Program-made: the position numbers and the translations under genes
Notes under the pieces: generated by a model
What the model saw: only the letters and a program-made list of their open reading frames with translations
What the model was told of the DNA's origin: nothing
Databases searched by the model: none
Part shown: piece by piece, positions 41,955 through 52,013 of the stretch
Layout of the letters: each line of letters opens with the position of its first letter
How positions within the stretch are numbered: position 1 is the first letter of the stretch
Source of the DNA: Fictibacillus enclensis
GTDB lineage: Bacteria > Bacillota > Bacilli > Bacillales > Fictibacillaceae
Length of the DNA: 64,000 nucleotides
Assembly: GCF_001457035.1 (NCBI RefSeq)
Contig: NZ_KQ758618.1
Location: 1 to 64,000 of the forward strand
Direction of reading: 5' to 3'

Positions 41955-42626
41955 ATGAACATTCTTGTTGCTGAAGACGATATCCATCTTGGAAAGTTAA
42001 TTGTCCATATGCTCAAAAAAAATGACTATCATGTGGAGTGGGTGACCAATGGTGAGGATGCCTATGAGGCAGCTCTTGCCCGTGAGTTTGATATTCTGAT
42101 TCTTGACTGGATGATGCCGGGACAAAATGGCCTGGACGTGTGCCGGCGATTGAGAAACGGGGGCTGCTCCCAGGCGATTTTAATGCTTACCGCAAAAGAT
42201 GCGGTACAGGATCGGATCAATGGCCTGGATGCAGGTGCGGATGATTATTTGGTCAAGCCGTTCGAAATTGATGAACTTTTGGCCAGGCTTCGTGCACTTT
42301 CCAGAAGAAACTTTGCTCCCATTGTTGAAGAAAAGGTTGTGATCTTTGATATTGTTTTGAATCGGACCAGTTATAAAGTGAACTCCTCCAAGCGGGAAAT
42401 TCAACTGACACCAAGAGAATTTCAGTTGTTTGATCTGCTTGTCCGCAATAAAGGGCAAGTTCTTCCACGGGAAACCATTTTGGACAGGGTATGGGGAATT
42501 GATGCCGATGTTTCTGCTAAAACGGTGGATGCTACAGTAAAATTGCTTCGTAAAAAGTTGGTAAAGCTGACGAAAAAGGAAGTCATTGAAAGTGTCCGCG
42601 GGGTGGGATATCGTCTTGAAAATTAA
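41955..42626 (+). CDS. OmpR-family response regulator
   Basis: The 223-residue protein has a receiver domain with the acidic pair E7/D8 and phosphoacceptor D51 (LILDWMMPG), a Thr in LTAKDA and the Lys in LVKPFE. A C-terminal winged helix follows (LTPREFQLFDLLVRNKGQVL, ending ESVRGVGYRLE). AGAAGAGGAG precedes the ATG. It is followed, with an 11-bp overlap, by its sensor kinase. The regulated genes are not evident, although an LTA synthase lies downstream. Confidence 0.9.
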   Translation: MNILVAEDDIHLGKLIVHMLKKNDYHVEWVTNGEDAYEAALAREFDILILDWMMPGQNGLDVCRRLRNGGCSQAILMLTAKDAVQDRINGLDAGADDYLVKPFEIDELLARLRALSRRNFAPIVEEKVVIFDIVLNRTSYKVNSSKREIQLTPREFQLFDLLVRNKGQVLPRETILDRVWGIDADVSAKTVDATVKLLRKKLVKLTKKEVIESVRGVGYRLEN

Positions 42627-43977
42627 TTTCATCGCCCGCTGGAACCCCTTAAGAAATTTGAATTTAATCAGCCGGACACAATGGCGGCTGACCATGATTT
42701 ATACGGGAATTCTTATGCTGTTTTTGATCTTGTTTATGGTGATTGTATATTTTTTGATGTACGGTGTAATCGTCAACAGCCAGGAGACCCAGTTGAAGAA
42801 ACTTGTGGATCAGGAAGTTACGGTCATCAAGGAAAAACTGATAAAGGGGAAAAAACCCTCCATTCAGAATTTTGTCATGCTGTCGGATGAACAGTTTTTC
42901 TATTATGTGGTCGATGCGAAAGGGAAGCTTTTGACGGGGGATGAGCTCTATCACAAGCTCCGTCCGAAGCTTTACCGAAAGCTTGAAGGATGGAACCCGG
43001 ATCCGAATGAGATTAAATACGAGAAATTGAATGTCACTTATTATGTGCCTTGGGAAGAAAGCCCGAACAACCGGCACATCGACTTGATGATGGCTGGAAG
43101 AAAAATTTACAAGGGCAATGAGTTTATAGGTATTTTATATGTAGGTAAAAGTATTTCCAACCGGGTGGAATTGTTTGACCGTCTTTTAAATATTTTTGCT
43201 GTCCTACTTTTTGTTTTTGCTTTTGTTGCCTTTTTTACCAGCTATTTTATGTCCCGAAGAGCGATGTCTCCCATTTCTCGCTCCTATACGAAACAGCGCC
43301 AGTTTGCCGCAGATGCCTCTCACGAGCTCAGAACGCCTTTGAGTGTGTTGCTTTCTTCCATCAATGCACTGGAAATGGAAAAGAAATTAAACGAAGATGA
43401 ATTTTCACATTCTGTTCTTTCCAATATGAAATATGAAGTAAAGCGCATGATTAAGCTTGTCGGGGATTTGCTTACGCTTGCCCGCTCGGATGCGGAAAAT
43501 ACCGAATTGGTAAAAGAGGTATTTGATTTTCAAGAGCTGTCGGAAAAGGTCATAAAATCCATTGAAACCCTTGCCGCCGAAAAGCGTATAACATTAAAGA
43601 TGAATGTGCAGAACCGGCTGTTTGTGTACGGAAACAGGGAACGGCTGGATCAGCTGCTTTATATCCTGCTTGAAAACGCCATAAAGTATTCTCCGGAGGG
43701 AGCGGAAGTCCAACTGGATTCGAAAATGGAACGTAAAGAAAAATTAAAATTTCTTGTTATTTCGGTTGAAGATGAGGGAATAGGGATACAGCCGGAAGAA
43801 CGCGCTCATATTTTCGAACGGTTTTACAGAACAGAAAAATCCCGCTCAAAACAATTCGGGGGCCACGGGCTGGGGCTTGCGATCGCCAAATGGATTGTCG
43901 ATTCTCACGGCGGATGGATCCATGTTAGGAGCAAGCAAGGCAAAGGAAGCGTTTTTACAATTAAAATTCCGCAATAA
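42616..43977 (+). CDS. Sensor histidine kinase
   Basis: The 453-residue protein has two membrane helices (about 26-50 and 190-215) flanking an extracytoplasmic sensor of about 140 residues. It then has a HisKA domain with phosphoacceptor H236 in DASHELRTPLS and an HATPase domain (N-box LLENAIKYSP, G boxes EDEGIGIQPEE and GGHGLGLAIAK). There is no clear full HAMP domain. I use TTG 42616, behind GGGGTGGGAT, inside the end of the response regulator gene, so the two are translationally coupled. The signal is unknown. Confidence 0.88.
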   Translation: MKINFIARWNPLRNLNLISRTQWRLTMIYTGILMLFLILFMVIVYFLMYGVIVNSQETQLKKLVDQEVTVIKEKLIKGKKPSIQNFVMLSDEQFFYYVVDAKGKLLTGDELYHKLRPKLYRKLEGWNPDPNEIKYEKLNVTYYVPWEESPNNRHIDLMMAGRKIYKGNEFIGILYVGKSISNRVELFDRLLNIFAVLLFVFAFVAFFTSYFMSRRAMSPISRSYTKQRQFAADASHELRTPLSVLLSSINALEMEKKLNEDEFSHSVLSNMKYEVKRMIKLVGDLLTLARSDAENTELVKEVFDFQELSEKVIKSIETLAAEKRITLKMNVQNRLFVYGNRERLDQLLYILLENAIKYSPEGAEVQLDSKMERKEKLKFLVISVEDEGIGIQPEERAHIFERFYRTEKSRSKQFGGHGLGLAIAKWIVDSHGGWIHVRSKQGKGSVFTIKIPQ

Positions 43978-44177
43978 TAAGCGAAAAGGACGGGTAAACG
44001 AGCCTTTTTTAAGAAAAAATAAACAAAAATAAAATTAAATCTTCGCTTTTCATCATATTTTCACTTTTGCTATTTATAATAAAATAGACTAAAATTTACA
44101 GGTGCGATTATTCACAGCTGCAACAAACGATCTAAGAAGACCTACAGTTTATAGAGGTACTAGAAGAGGTGAAAGAA

Positions 44178-46190
44178 TTGAAGGGTATTTTAAAAGCTGG
44201 CCAAAATGTTGTTCAGAAGCATATTGGTTTTTTCCTTTTAGCTGTTATTCTTTTTTGGCTAAAAACGTATACAGGCTATCTCGTTGAATTCAATCTTGGT
44301 ATAGAAAATAAAATGCAGAAATTTTTGCTGCTGATCAATCCGATCAGTTCAGCCATTTTCTTTTTCGGATTAGCGCTGTTTGCAAAGGGCAGGAGAGCGT
44401 ATATATGGACCATTGTACTTAATTTCTTCCTATCCTTTGTTTTATATGCAAATATTGTGTATTACCGTTTCTTTAATGATTTTATTACGATGCCCACGCT
44501 TACCCAAACGAAAAACTTTGGGGACCTTGGCGGCAGCATCTGGGAACTGCTTAAGCCGTATGATCCGCTTTATTTTATTGACACGATCATTTTGGCTGTA
44601 CTGCTGTTCGCAAAGTTTATCAAACCGGAACCTGTACGCATGGCCCGCCGCAAGGTTCAAGTGGTCCTGGTATCGGCGATTGCATTGCTAGTCATTAATA
44701 TCGGACTTGCAGAAACAGATCGTCCTCAGCTGCTGACAAGAACGTTTGACCGCAACTACCTGGTTAAATATTTGGGAACATACAATTATGTCCTTTATGA
44801 TGCAATCCAGAGCATGCGTATTTCAGCTCAGAAAGCATCTGCGGATTCCAGTGATATGGGAGACGTACTGAATTATAAAGATGCGAACTATGCTAAGCCA
44901 AATCCGAAATACTTTGCGAAAGCAAAAGGCATGAACGTGATTTATATCCATCTGGAGTCATTCCAGAATTTCCTGATCAACTATAAATTAAACGGCCAGG
45001 AAGTTACACCGTATCTAAATTCATTTACAAAAGATAAGAATACATTGTACTTTGATAACTTTTTCCACCAAACCGGACAAGGTAAAACATCAGATGCAGA
45101 ATTTATGCTTGAAAACTCCATTTATGGACTTCCGCAAGGCTCTGTATTTACGACAAATGGAAATAACACATTCCAGGCTGCGCCTGCGATTTTAGGACAA
45201 AAAGGATATACATCTGCGGTATTCCACGGGAATTACAAAACATTCTGGAACCGGGACGAGACATATAAATCATTTGGCTATGATAAGTTTTTTGATGCCA
45301 GCCATTATGATATGAATGATGAAGATGTAGTCAACTATGGACTTAAGGATAAACCATTCTTTAATGAATCGATTCCATTGCTAAAAACATTGAAGCAGCC
45401 GTTTTATACCAAGTTCATTACATTGTCCAACCACTTCCCGTATCCAATCGATGAAAAAGAAGCATCCATTGGACCTGATAATACAGGAGACGGGTCTGTT
45501 GACCGCTACTTCCAGACCGCGCGTTATCTGGATGAGGGTGTAAAGAGCTTTATTGACCAGCTAAAAGCTTCCGGTCTTTATGATAACTCTGTGATTGTCA
45601 TGTATGGTGACCATTATGGTATTTCTGAAAACCATAACGAAGCTATGGCGAAAGTATTAAACAAAGAAGAAATGACGCCATATGACAATGCCCAGCTGCA
45701 GCGTGTGCCGTTAATGATTCATGTCCCAGGCATGAAGGGCGGGGTGCAGCATCAATATGGCGGACAAATTGACCTTCTTCCAACATTGCTTCACCTTCTC
45801 GGAATCGATACAAAAGAGTATGTTCAGTTTGGTACCGACTTAATGTCCAAACAGCATCAGCAGGTTGTTCCTTTCCGTAACGGAAGCTTTGTGAGTCCGA
45901 AGGTTACGGCCATTAACGGCAAATACTTTGACAGTAAAACGGGAGAACCCGTGAAAAAAGATAAAGAAATTCAGAAAGAACAGGAATTTACTGAAAATGC
46001 GCTTTCGCTGTCTGACAAAGTGGTGTATGGTGACTTGCTTCGATTCTACACACCGCGTGACTTTAAGCCAGTAGATCGTTCGAAGTATGACTACAATAAC
46101 CGTGACCAGGGCAGCAGCAAAGCGAAATCAGAAGATCAGCCAAAGCAGGAAGATACATCTGCAGCGGAACAAAAACAAGAACAGCAATAA
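44178..46190 (+). CDS. ltaS: Lipoteichoic acid synthase (LtaS family)
   Basis: The 670-residue protein has five N-terminal membrane helices (about 20-190) and an extracellular sulfatase-like domain. The catalytic Thr lies in GQGKTSDAEF (about residue 304), the metal site includes YIHLESFQN, and the C-terminal VMYGDHYG block has Asp-His ligands. After residue 610 a charged Gln/Glu/Lys tail follows. It transfers glycerol phosphate from phosphatidylglycerol to build lipoteichoic acid. AAGAGGTGA precedes the TTG at 44178; a GTG at 44169 overlaps that site. A strong terminator follows. Confidence 0.9.
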   Translation: MKGILKAGQNVVQKHIGFFLLAVILFWLKTYTGYLVEFNLGIENKMQKFLLLINPISSAIFFFGLALFAKGRRAYIWTIVLNFFLSFVLYANIVYYRFFNDFITMPTLTQTKNFGDLGGSIWELLKPYDPLYFIDTIILAVLLFAKFIKPEPVRMARRKVQVVLVSAIALLVINIGLAETDRPQLLTRTFDRNYLVKYLGTYNYVLYDAIQSMRISAQKASADSSDMGDVLNYKDANYAKPNPKYFAKAKGMNVIYIHLESFQNFLINYKLNGQEVTPYLNSFTKDKNTLYFDNFFHQTGQGKTSDAEFMLENSIYGLPQGSVFTTNGNNTFQAAPAILGQKGYTSAVFHGNYKTFWNRDETYKSFGYDKFFDASHYDMNDEDVVNYGLKDKPFFNESIPLLKTLKQPFYTKFITLSNHFPYPIDEKEASIGPDNTGDGSVDRYFQTARYLDEGVKSFIDQLKASGLYDNSVIVMYGDHYGISENHNEAMAKVLNKEEMTPYDNAQLQRVPLMIHVPGMKGGVQHQYGGQIDLLPTLLHLLGIDTKEYVQFGTDLMSKQHQQVVPFRNGSFVSPKVTAINGKYFDSKTGEPVKKDKEIQKEQEFTENALSLSDKVVYGDLLRFYTPRDFKPVDRSKYDYNNRDQGSSKAKSEDQPKQEDTSAAEQKQEQQ

Positions 46191-46194
46191 CTGG

Positions 46195-46228
46195 AAAAAG
46201 CATTGCCTTTGTGGCAATGCTTTTTTTG
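46195..46228. terminator. Bidirectional terminator ltaS/acyltransferase
   Basis: AAAGCATTGCC and GGCAATGCTTT pair around TTTGT between convergent genes. Confidence 0.92.
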
Positions 46229-46230
46229 TT

Positions 46231-47262
46231 TTATGCGGTTTTGGGAAGCGGTGCGGACACGGCTTTTCTTTTTCGCCGGATATTGCCGACAAGATAGGCC
46301 CCTCCTGGAAACAATGAAACCAGTTTAATAAGGCCCATGGAAAGAATAAGAGTAAGGAAAAAGAGTGAAAATACCTGAAGATAGGTTTGTTCGAATAGTT
46401 GAGCCGTATAGGAAGCGAGGTACCGCTGCACTTGCCAATGAACGAGGTAAATGCCAAAGGAATAGTTGCTTATAAGATTAATGATTCGGCTTCCTGGCAA
46501 ACGCTGTCCCCAGGCGAGAATAAACAGGCTGACAGCCACCGTTAACGGAAACAAGTCAAGGCGTTTGGAGCCTACTCCTGTATATCCCGCTTTGAAAAAA
46601 ATATAAACAAGAGCCAGGCTTAACCCTACCCCGGCAATGGTCAGGTACCGGTATTGTTGGAGCTTTACTGCCACTGTTTTATAATGCTTGCCAATGGCGT
46701 AGGCCACGGCAAAATAAGCAAACCAGGCGGTAAAAGGCACCTTTAAATACGACAGATTTTCTTTGATGCTACGATGTGATCCTTCCATGAATTGGAAGTG
46801 GAGGCTCATCACAATCAAACTGACAGGCAGCAGCCAGGAGACCGGAATCTTATACTTCGTCACCAAATAATGCAGGGCGTAAAACTGAAAAATTATAAGG
46901 ACAAAATATCCTTCGTAATTTCCGAGAAGGTTCTTTTGAATCATCAATCCGATATCAACAGCTGGATTCAGGTGATAGCTCACAAGGGCGTCGATCACTG
47001 CAAATGCTAGAAACGGAGCGAGTATCCATTTCAGCCGTTTTTTCCAGAAATTTTTTGGAAGCTCATCCGGGTACCGGTTCGCCAGAATAATCTCGGATAA
47101 GATGACAAAGGTAGGGGTGGCATAGCATAACGCCACACGAAGAACGCTGTATGCTCCTGACGCCGGATAACCTCCAACCGAGACCGCAGTTTGGGAGGTG
47201 CTGTGCAGGAAAACGATGCTCAGACAGGCGATGGTTCGTAAAAGGTTCCATTCTTTAATCAC
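46231..47262 (-). CDS. Acyltransferase 3 family membrane protein
   Basis: The 343-residue protein has about 10 membrane helices and the OafA/YrhL signature (EWNLLRTIACLSIVFLHSTS near the N-terminus). These enzymes O-acetylate surface polymers. The GTG at 47262, behind GGGGGAG, gives the expected N-terminus; the longer frame adds a polar stretch with no site. It stands next to ltaS and may modify a teichoic acid or other wall polymer, but this is inference. Confidence 0.8.
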   Translation of the reverse strand: MIKEWNLLRTIACLSIVFLHSTSQTAVSVGGYPASGAYSVLRVALCYATPTFVILSEIILANRYPDELPKNFWKKRLKWILAPFLAFAVIDALVSYHLNPAVDIGLMIQKNLLGNYEGYFVLIIFQFYALHYLVTKYKIPVSWLLPVSLIVMSLHFQFMEGSHRSIKENLSYLKVPFTAWFAYFAVAYAIGKHYKTVAVKLQQYRYLTIAGVGLSLALVYIFFKAGYTGVGSKRLDLFPLTVAVSLFILAWGQRLPGSRIINLISNYSFGIYLVHWQVQRYLASYTAQLFEQTYLQVFSLFFLTLILSMGLIKLVSLFPGGAYLVGNIRRKRKAVSAPLPKTA

Positions 47263-47383
47263 GGGTTTCTCCCCCTTTTCACTAAAACAGGTCATCATCA
47301 CCATACCAATGAAGAGGATGAGGGAGCAACGGATTCTGCCAATCTTAACAATGCTTTAAAGAATGTTTATAAAACCTTTACAG

Positions 47384-47419
47384 AAAAGACGGCAGTCCGT
47401 TATGGACATGCCGTTTTTT
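47384..47419 (-). terminator. Terminator of AraC-type pseudogene
   Basis: ACGGCA-GTCC and GGAC-TGCCGT pair around GTTAT with A and T runs on both sides. Confidence 0.75.
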
Positions 47420-47423
47420 CCTG

Positions 47424-47955
47424 TTATTTAATGGGGATGAGAATATCCATCTGCATGGAATCCGGGTTTGCGCTTCGTTCATCATACCATTCAATTTCCA
47501 GGCCACCGGCATGTTCGTAGCCCGAAGACGGAAACCATTCTTTAAAGACAAACCGCCAGGTCGCCTGGATGCTGTTGGAAAACTCATCATCCGGAACACT
47601 CGGGGTGGTGAACACCGCAAACTTGGTTTCGGGAATATGCTTTAGAACCAAACCGGAAGGAGCATTTTCTGCTGTCGTTACTTCTGAACAAATGAAGTAA
47701 CTGAAGGTTCCGTTATCCGGGTTGAAATTTGTGCAAATGCCAAGCTCCACGGATGGGTGTTTTTTGTTGGGAATTGCTTTTCTCATTTGCGGATCCCTGA
47801 GATAATCCTGCCAGAATACAGGGATGTCTTTTAAGTTTCTCCCGTCCTCGCTGGTTGTTTTCAGCTCGTAGCCAAGTATGCAAGGTCAATGGTTTCTCCA
47901 AATGTTCTTCAATATAATCAATCGTGTCCTGTATACATTTGCCATAATCCATCAT
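47424..47955 (-). pseudogene. AraC-family regulator with effector-binding domain, internal deletion
   Basis: The minus strand opens with ATG at 47955, reading MDYGKCIQDTIDYIEEHLEK and PLTLH, the very start of an AraC-type helix-turn-helix. Within about 75 nt the frame jumps. In the next frame the sequence reads LGYELKTTSEDGRNLKDIPV, then RKAIPNKKHPSVELGICTNF and the rest of a GyrI/Rob-like effector-binding domain, ending LIPIK. The DNA-binding domain (about 80 residues) and linker are lost by deletion with frameshift. The effector domain could still be made from ATG 47786, without DNA-binding capacity. Confidence 0.8.
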
Positions 47956-48123
47956 GACTGCCCCCTCATCTCTATCTTAAAAGATGCTAACGAACAATTC
48001 TTAACGTTTTTTGCTATTGTTTCGTTATTCGCGATTGAAAGATTAAACGCCTTTTCTTCCAGCTTAATGGTAATATAAGAGTGTTGAGTGAAAATGAACG
48101 TTAGAAAAGGCAGGCGAGGTTGT

Positions 48124-48966
48124 ATGTTTTGTCACCTGGGAGATATTCAAGTTCATTATGAAAGATACGGTAAAGGGAAGCCGGTCGTTATGATTCACGG
48201 TTTTACTCCTGACTACCGTTTGATGGAAGGCTGCATGGAGCCGGTATTTGCAGGCAGAGAAGGCTATGAACGGATTTATCTGGATTTGCCGGGAATGGGC
48301 CGTACAAAAGGTGAAGAATGGATCAAAGGGACCGATGGTATGCTTGATGCTGTGCTGCGCTTTATTGATGCCATACTTCCGGAACAGTCGTTTTTGCTTG
48401 CTGGAGAATCGTATGGTGGCTACCTCGCAAGGGGAATAGTGGCCAGAATCGGTGAAAGGGTGGATGGCCTGTTGACCATATGCTCACCCATTTATGCGGA
48501 GCACGAGCAACGGATTCTGCCTGAGCATACGGTTTTGAAAAGAGATGACGAACTGATCGCATCTCTTTCAGAGGAAGAAGCGGTGGAGTTTACTTCTATC
48601 GCGGTTGTGCAGGATCAATATACGTTAGAGCGGATGAGAAAGGAGATTACTCCTGGAATTAAGATGGCTGATTCTGCGTTTTTGGAAAAAATTCAGCAAA
48701 ATTATGCTTTTTCTTTTCCCATTGATCTTACAGAGCCCTTCGTAAAGCCTGCACTATTCTTAACCGGGCGACAGGATGCAGTTGTAGGGTATAAAGATCA
48801 TTGGGAGATTCTCGACCAATTTCCCAGAGCCTCGTTTGTCGTATTGGACAGAGCGGGGCACAACCTGCAGATTGAACAGCACGCCGTGTTTAACGCACTC
48901 GTCGACGACTGGCTAAGCAGGGCAGATGAAGCAGTAAATGATAGTCATAGAAAAACAGAAAGGTGA
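48124..48966 (+). CDS. Alpha/beta hydrolase
   Basis: The 280-residue protein has the hydrolase fold: VVMIHGFTPDYRL, LDLPGMGRTKG, the nucleophile in AGESYGGYLA, an Asp in FLTGRQDAVVG and a His in DRAGHNLQIEQ. The lid region is small. It is soluble; the substrate is unknown. GGCGAGG precedes the ATG at 48124, and the longer frame lacks a site. It is followed 7 nt later by a DUF975 membrane gene. Confidence 0.82.
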   Translation: MFCHLGDIQVHYERYGKGKPVVMIHGFTPDYRLMEGCMEPVFAGREGYERIYLDLPGMGRTKGEEWIKGTDGMLDAVLRFIDAILPEQSFLLAGESYGGYLARGIVARIGERVDGLLTICSPIYAEHEQRILPEHTVLKRDDELIASLSEEEAVEFTSIAVVQDQYTLERMRKEITPGIKMADSAFLEKIQQNYAFSFPIDLTEPFVKPALFLTGRQDAVVGYKDHWEILDQFPRASFVVLDRAGHNLQIEQHAVFNALVDDWLSRADEAVNDSHRKTER

Positions 48967-48973
48967 ATGATGC

Positions 48974-49636
48974 ATGAGAATTAGAGAGATAAAAAAGGAA
49001 GCATGGGTTGCGCTGAAAAATAAATGGGGGCTTGCGGTCCTGCTAACGATTCTTTTGGGGATTTTCACATTCGTTATTCCAGACTTGTTCAGTGCGTATG
49101 CAAGTGGCGGATTGTCCAATTATTATTTAGGTGATACCTATGAAGGTGATATTACCTCCCTCATTGTGGGACTCATTCTTTATCCTGCGGTGATCGGCTA
49201 TAACTGGGTGTTTCTCAGTCTCATCCGGAGAGAACCGCAAGGCGTTAAAAGCATGTTCCATCCTTTTGCAGTCATCGGAACCTATTTAAAACTGATCGGA
49301 ACGACAATTCTTATTTGGCTGTTTACCGCACTGTGGACCATGCTTCTAATCGTGCCTGGCATCATTAAAGGGCTTGCCTATTCACAGACGTATTATGTGC
49401 TAAAGGACAATCCGGATCTGCCAATTTTACATGCGATTACGGAAAGCCGCCGGCTGATGGACGGCTATAAATGGAAGTTCTTCCTTCTTCAGCTCAGCTT
49501 TATTGGCTGGATCATATTGGCGATCCTTACTTTGGGACTTGGATTCCTCTGGCTGACACCATACATGACGGCATCTTCTGCCGAGTTCTATAATGAAATC
49601 CGCCAGGCCAAAGCGGATGACGGATTGAATCAATAA
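48974..49636 (+). CDS. DUF975 family membrane protein
   Basis: The 220-residue protein has about five membrane helices and the DUF975 pattern (begins IREIKKEAWVALKNKWGLAV, later LLIVPGIIKGLAYSQTYYVL and TESRRLMDGYKWKFF). The function is unknown. The gene overlaps the 3' flank of the hydrolase by close spacing and ends at a strong terminator. Confidence 0.83.
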   Translation: MRIREIKKEAWVALKNKWGLAVLLTILLGIFTFVIPDLFSAYASGGLSNYYLGDTYEGDITSLIVGLILYPAVIGYNWVFLSLIRREPQGVKSMFHPFAVIGTYLKLIGTTILIWLFTALWTMLLIVPGIIKGLAYSQTYYVLKDNPDLPILHAITESRRLMDGYKWKFFLLQLSFIGWIILAILTLGLGFLWLTPYMTASSAEFYNEIRQAKADDGLNQ

Positions 49637-49640
49637 CATA

Positions 49641-49677
49641 TAAAGGGCATTCTGCTATCTGCAGAATGCCTTTTTAA
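49641..49677 (+). terminator. Terminator after DUF975 gene
   Basis: AAAGGGCATTCTGC and GCAGAATGCCTTTTT pair around TATCT. Confidence 0.92.
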
Positions 49678-49694
49678 ATGAATAAAATCCTTAC

Positions 49695-49991
49695 TTATTC
49701 CTCCAATAATAAAAATTCTCCAGTTTCCAAATGGGATCCGTAATGTTCTGCTTCTTCATGGGAAACTCCGAGAAAAATCAGCCGTTCTTTTCCGGAAAGA
49801 TTCTGTGAAAAAGAGGAGTTGTCGGATTGGTCCAAAAAATGCTGGATGATTTGTTCATTATCTTGTTTTTCTTCAATCGTTTCATAGGGGCCAACCACGA
49901 TAAAGGTTCCGTTTTCGTGTTCGTCTTTAATATCATTTCGCTGCTCAACCGCTTCCTGCTCGGTTTTGTAAACACCAACTACCTTCAACAT
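49695..49991 (-). CDS. General stress protein, YflT-like
   Basis: The 98-residue protein begins with the pattern LKVVGVYKTEQEAVEQRNDI, a beta-alpha unit like that of the YflT/general-stress-17M domain. The middle is acidic. No catalytic motif is visible. The ribosome binding site (GGGAGGGGAAAG) is good. No clear SigB promoter was found by eye, so induction by stress is unproven. Confidence 0.6.
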   Translation of the reverse strand: MLKVVGVYKTEQEAVEQRNDIKDEHENGTFIVVGPYETIEEKQDNEQIIQHFLDQSDNSSFSQNLSGKERLIFLGVSHEEAEHYGSHLETGEFLLLEE

Positions 49992-50177
49992 TTTTCTTTC
50001 CCCTCCCAGCTGTTATTTAAATAATGAAAATAACTTTCCAATCAATACCCGATTTGTGTCTATTTGTAACATAATGTCTCATAGATTACTTCCAATATTT
50101 TTTAAAAATTTCATTTTACTAGAAAAGAAAAGTGATATAATAATCCAATAAAACCAGACAGAAATGGGAGAAAAAGC

Positions 50178-51803
50178 ATGAATACATTAAAACGTTCGCT
50201 TGTGGTTTTAACGGCAGGAATCATGGGTGCTGGCCTGTTTGGCACCTCTGTTTATGCAAAGGACAACGGACTTTCGCAACGGAATACATATTTTAGTACA
50301 CAAACGATTAATCCGCCCAAAGCAGCTATCGATTTAGCCAGGATAAACAAGAGAGAACTGATTGTAAAAATAATAAAATCAGAAAAATTCAACCCTGCTT
50401 CCTATGGGCTGGTATCTGTCACCGAACCTGACATCTTAAAGGAAGAAGGTATACAGGTCTTTGCTGTCCCGGCTCAACGGGATTATGAAACCATACTTGC
50501 CAAGGTGCAGAAAGACACTGCTGTTGATTATGCAGAACCCAACTATCTTGCTCAAAAAACAGCCGTTTCAGGGGAACCTAACGATCGGCTGTACAGCCAG
50601 CAGTGGGCGCTGAAAAAGATTCACTGGACAAAAAATCTGGGCAACCCGACTGCCGGACAAAAACCGGTCATCGTGGCAGTTTTGGATACCGGAGTAGATG
50701 CGGATCATCCGGACCTAAAAGGCAAGGTATTAAAAGGCAAGGACTTTGTGAACCATTTTAAAACAGCTGACGATACAGTGGGGCATGGAACCGAAGTGTC
50801 CGGCATTATTGCAGCTGCGGTTGACAACAAGAGAGGCATCAGCGGCATCAATAACAATGTCATGATTCTCCCTGTCCGTGTGGGCGGCAAGGTCAGCTTC
50901 CCGAGCTCAAGCATTGTGGCAGGCCTTCATTACGCAATAGACCACGGTGCAAAAGTGATTAACATGAGCTTTGGAGGAGGAGAGCCAAGCCAGGCCCAGT
51001 ACGATGCCATTCTGGAGGCTGTGAGCAAAGGGATTACGCTGGTTGCGGCTTCAGGGAACGAACATCCGGTGTATGGTGTCAATTATCCTGCGGCGTATCC
51101 ACAGGTGATCAGCGTCGGTGCTACACGGTATAACGATGTGATTGCCCCATTTTCAAGCCGCGGACCGCGGCTTGATCTGACAGCACCAGGGATGGAAATA
51201 ATGACAACAAAGAAGGACGGCAAGTATGGCAGCAAGGATGTGTCGGGGACCTCGTTTTCAGCACCTATGGTATCAGGTGTAGCTTCACTTTTATTAAGCA
51301 AGAATCCTTCTTTGAAGCCTCAGCAAATCGAGTATATGCTTGAGAAATCGGCGTTTACGCCAGACCGTTATAAAAATGCGGGTGGTCTTTCTGATCTGTA
51401 TGGCTATGGACGAGTGGAGGCTGCGAACGCTTTGCAGGTTAAAATGCCGTCAACAGCAGGTGATGCGGCCGATAGGCCATCAAAGGCAAAGGTAGTCAGT
51501 CTTGGAAAATCTTATACCGATGGTTTTAATCTACCGTTCGACGGGGACATGTTCAAATTCAAGTTAGCTAAAGACCGAAATGTGAGAATTGAAGTATCTG
51601 CCGTTAAAGGAATGGATCCAGTCATTGCTGTAAACCGCATGGATAAGAACGGACGCCTTACCTATGAAAAAATCCAGGATAAGAATGGGATTGGCAAAGG
51701 AGAAGTGTGGTCTGCCAAGCTTAAATCAGGCACCAGCTATATAACGGTATACGAAGCAAACAATCATTGGTCCACAAAATCATATACTATGAAGCTTAAA
51801 TAA
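50178..51803 (+). CDS. Secreted subtilisin-family serine protease (S8)
   Basis: The 541-residue preproprotein has a signal peptide (cleavage after VYA), an inhibitor-like propeptide to about residue 130, and an S8 catalytic domain. The triad is D170 (AVLDTGVDADHPDL), H203 (GHGTEVSGIIAA) and S359 (GTSFSAPMVSGVAS). The oxyanion Asn lies in AASGNEH. The last 110 residues form a PPC-like beta domain. The unusual GHGTEVSG (instead of GHGTHVSG) still keeps the catalytic His. It degrades extracellular protein. It is followed by a second, larger S8 protease in the same orientation. Confidence 0.9.
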   Translation: MNTLKRSLVVLTAGIMGAGLFGTSVYAKDNGLSQRNTYFSTQTINPPKAAIDLARINKRELIVKIIKSEKFNPASYGLVSVTEPDILKEEGIQVFAVPAQRDYETILAKVQKDTAVDYAEPNYLAQKTAVSGEPNDRLYSQQWALKKIHWTKNLGNPTAGQKPVIVAVLDTGVDADHPDLKGKVLKGKDFVNHFKTADDTVGHGTEVSGIIAAAVDNKRGISGINNNVMILPVRVGGKVSFPSSSIVAGLHYAIDHGAKVINMSFGGGEPSQAQYDAILEAVSKGITLVAASGNEHPVYGVNYPAAYPQVISVGATRYNDVIAPFSSRGPRLDLTAPGMEIMTTKKDGKYGSKDVSGTSFSAPMVSGVASLLLSKNPSLKPQQIEYMLEKSAFTPDRYKNAGGLSDLYGYGRVEAANALQVKMPSTAGDAADRPSKAKVVSLGKSYTDGFNLPFDGDMFKFKLAKDRNVRIEVSAVKGMDPVIAVNRMDKNGRLTYEKIQDKNGIGKGEVWSAKLKSGTSYITVYEANNHWSTKSYTMKLK

Positions 51804-51818
51804 GTGGATGACACACGA

Positions 51819-51851
51819 AGAGACTTTCCTTAAAAGGAGAGTCTTTTTTGT
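51819..51851 (+). terminator. Terminator between the two subtilases
   Basis: AGAGACT-TTCCTT and AAGGAG-AGTCTTTTTT pair with a bulge. The second protease therefore probably has its own promoter. Confidence 0.75.
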
Positions 51852-52013
51852 TTGTTTAAAAATAGTTTCGTATTTTTTGTAAAAAAAAGAGGTATTTACT
51901 AATTTTTGTCAAATAAAAAAGAATGCTTTTGAAAAGCGGGGTGGAAGGAAAAGAGAACCATTTGGAAGGACAGTGAAAAAGTAGAATTTATACTGAATTT
52001 TGGAGGAGCACAG

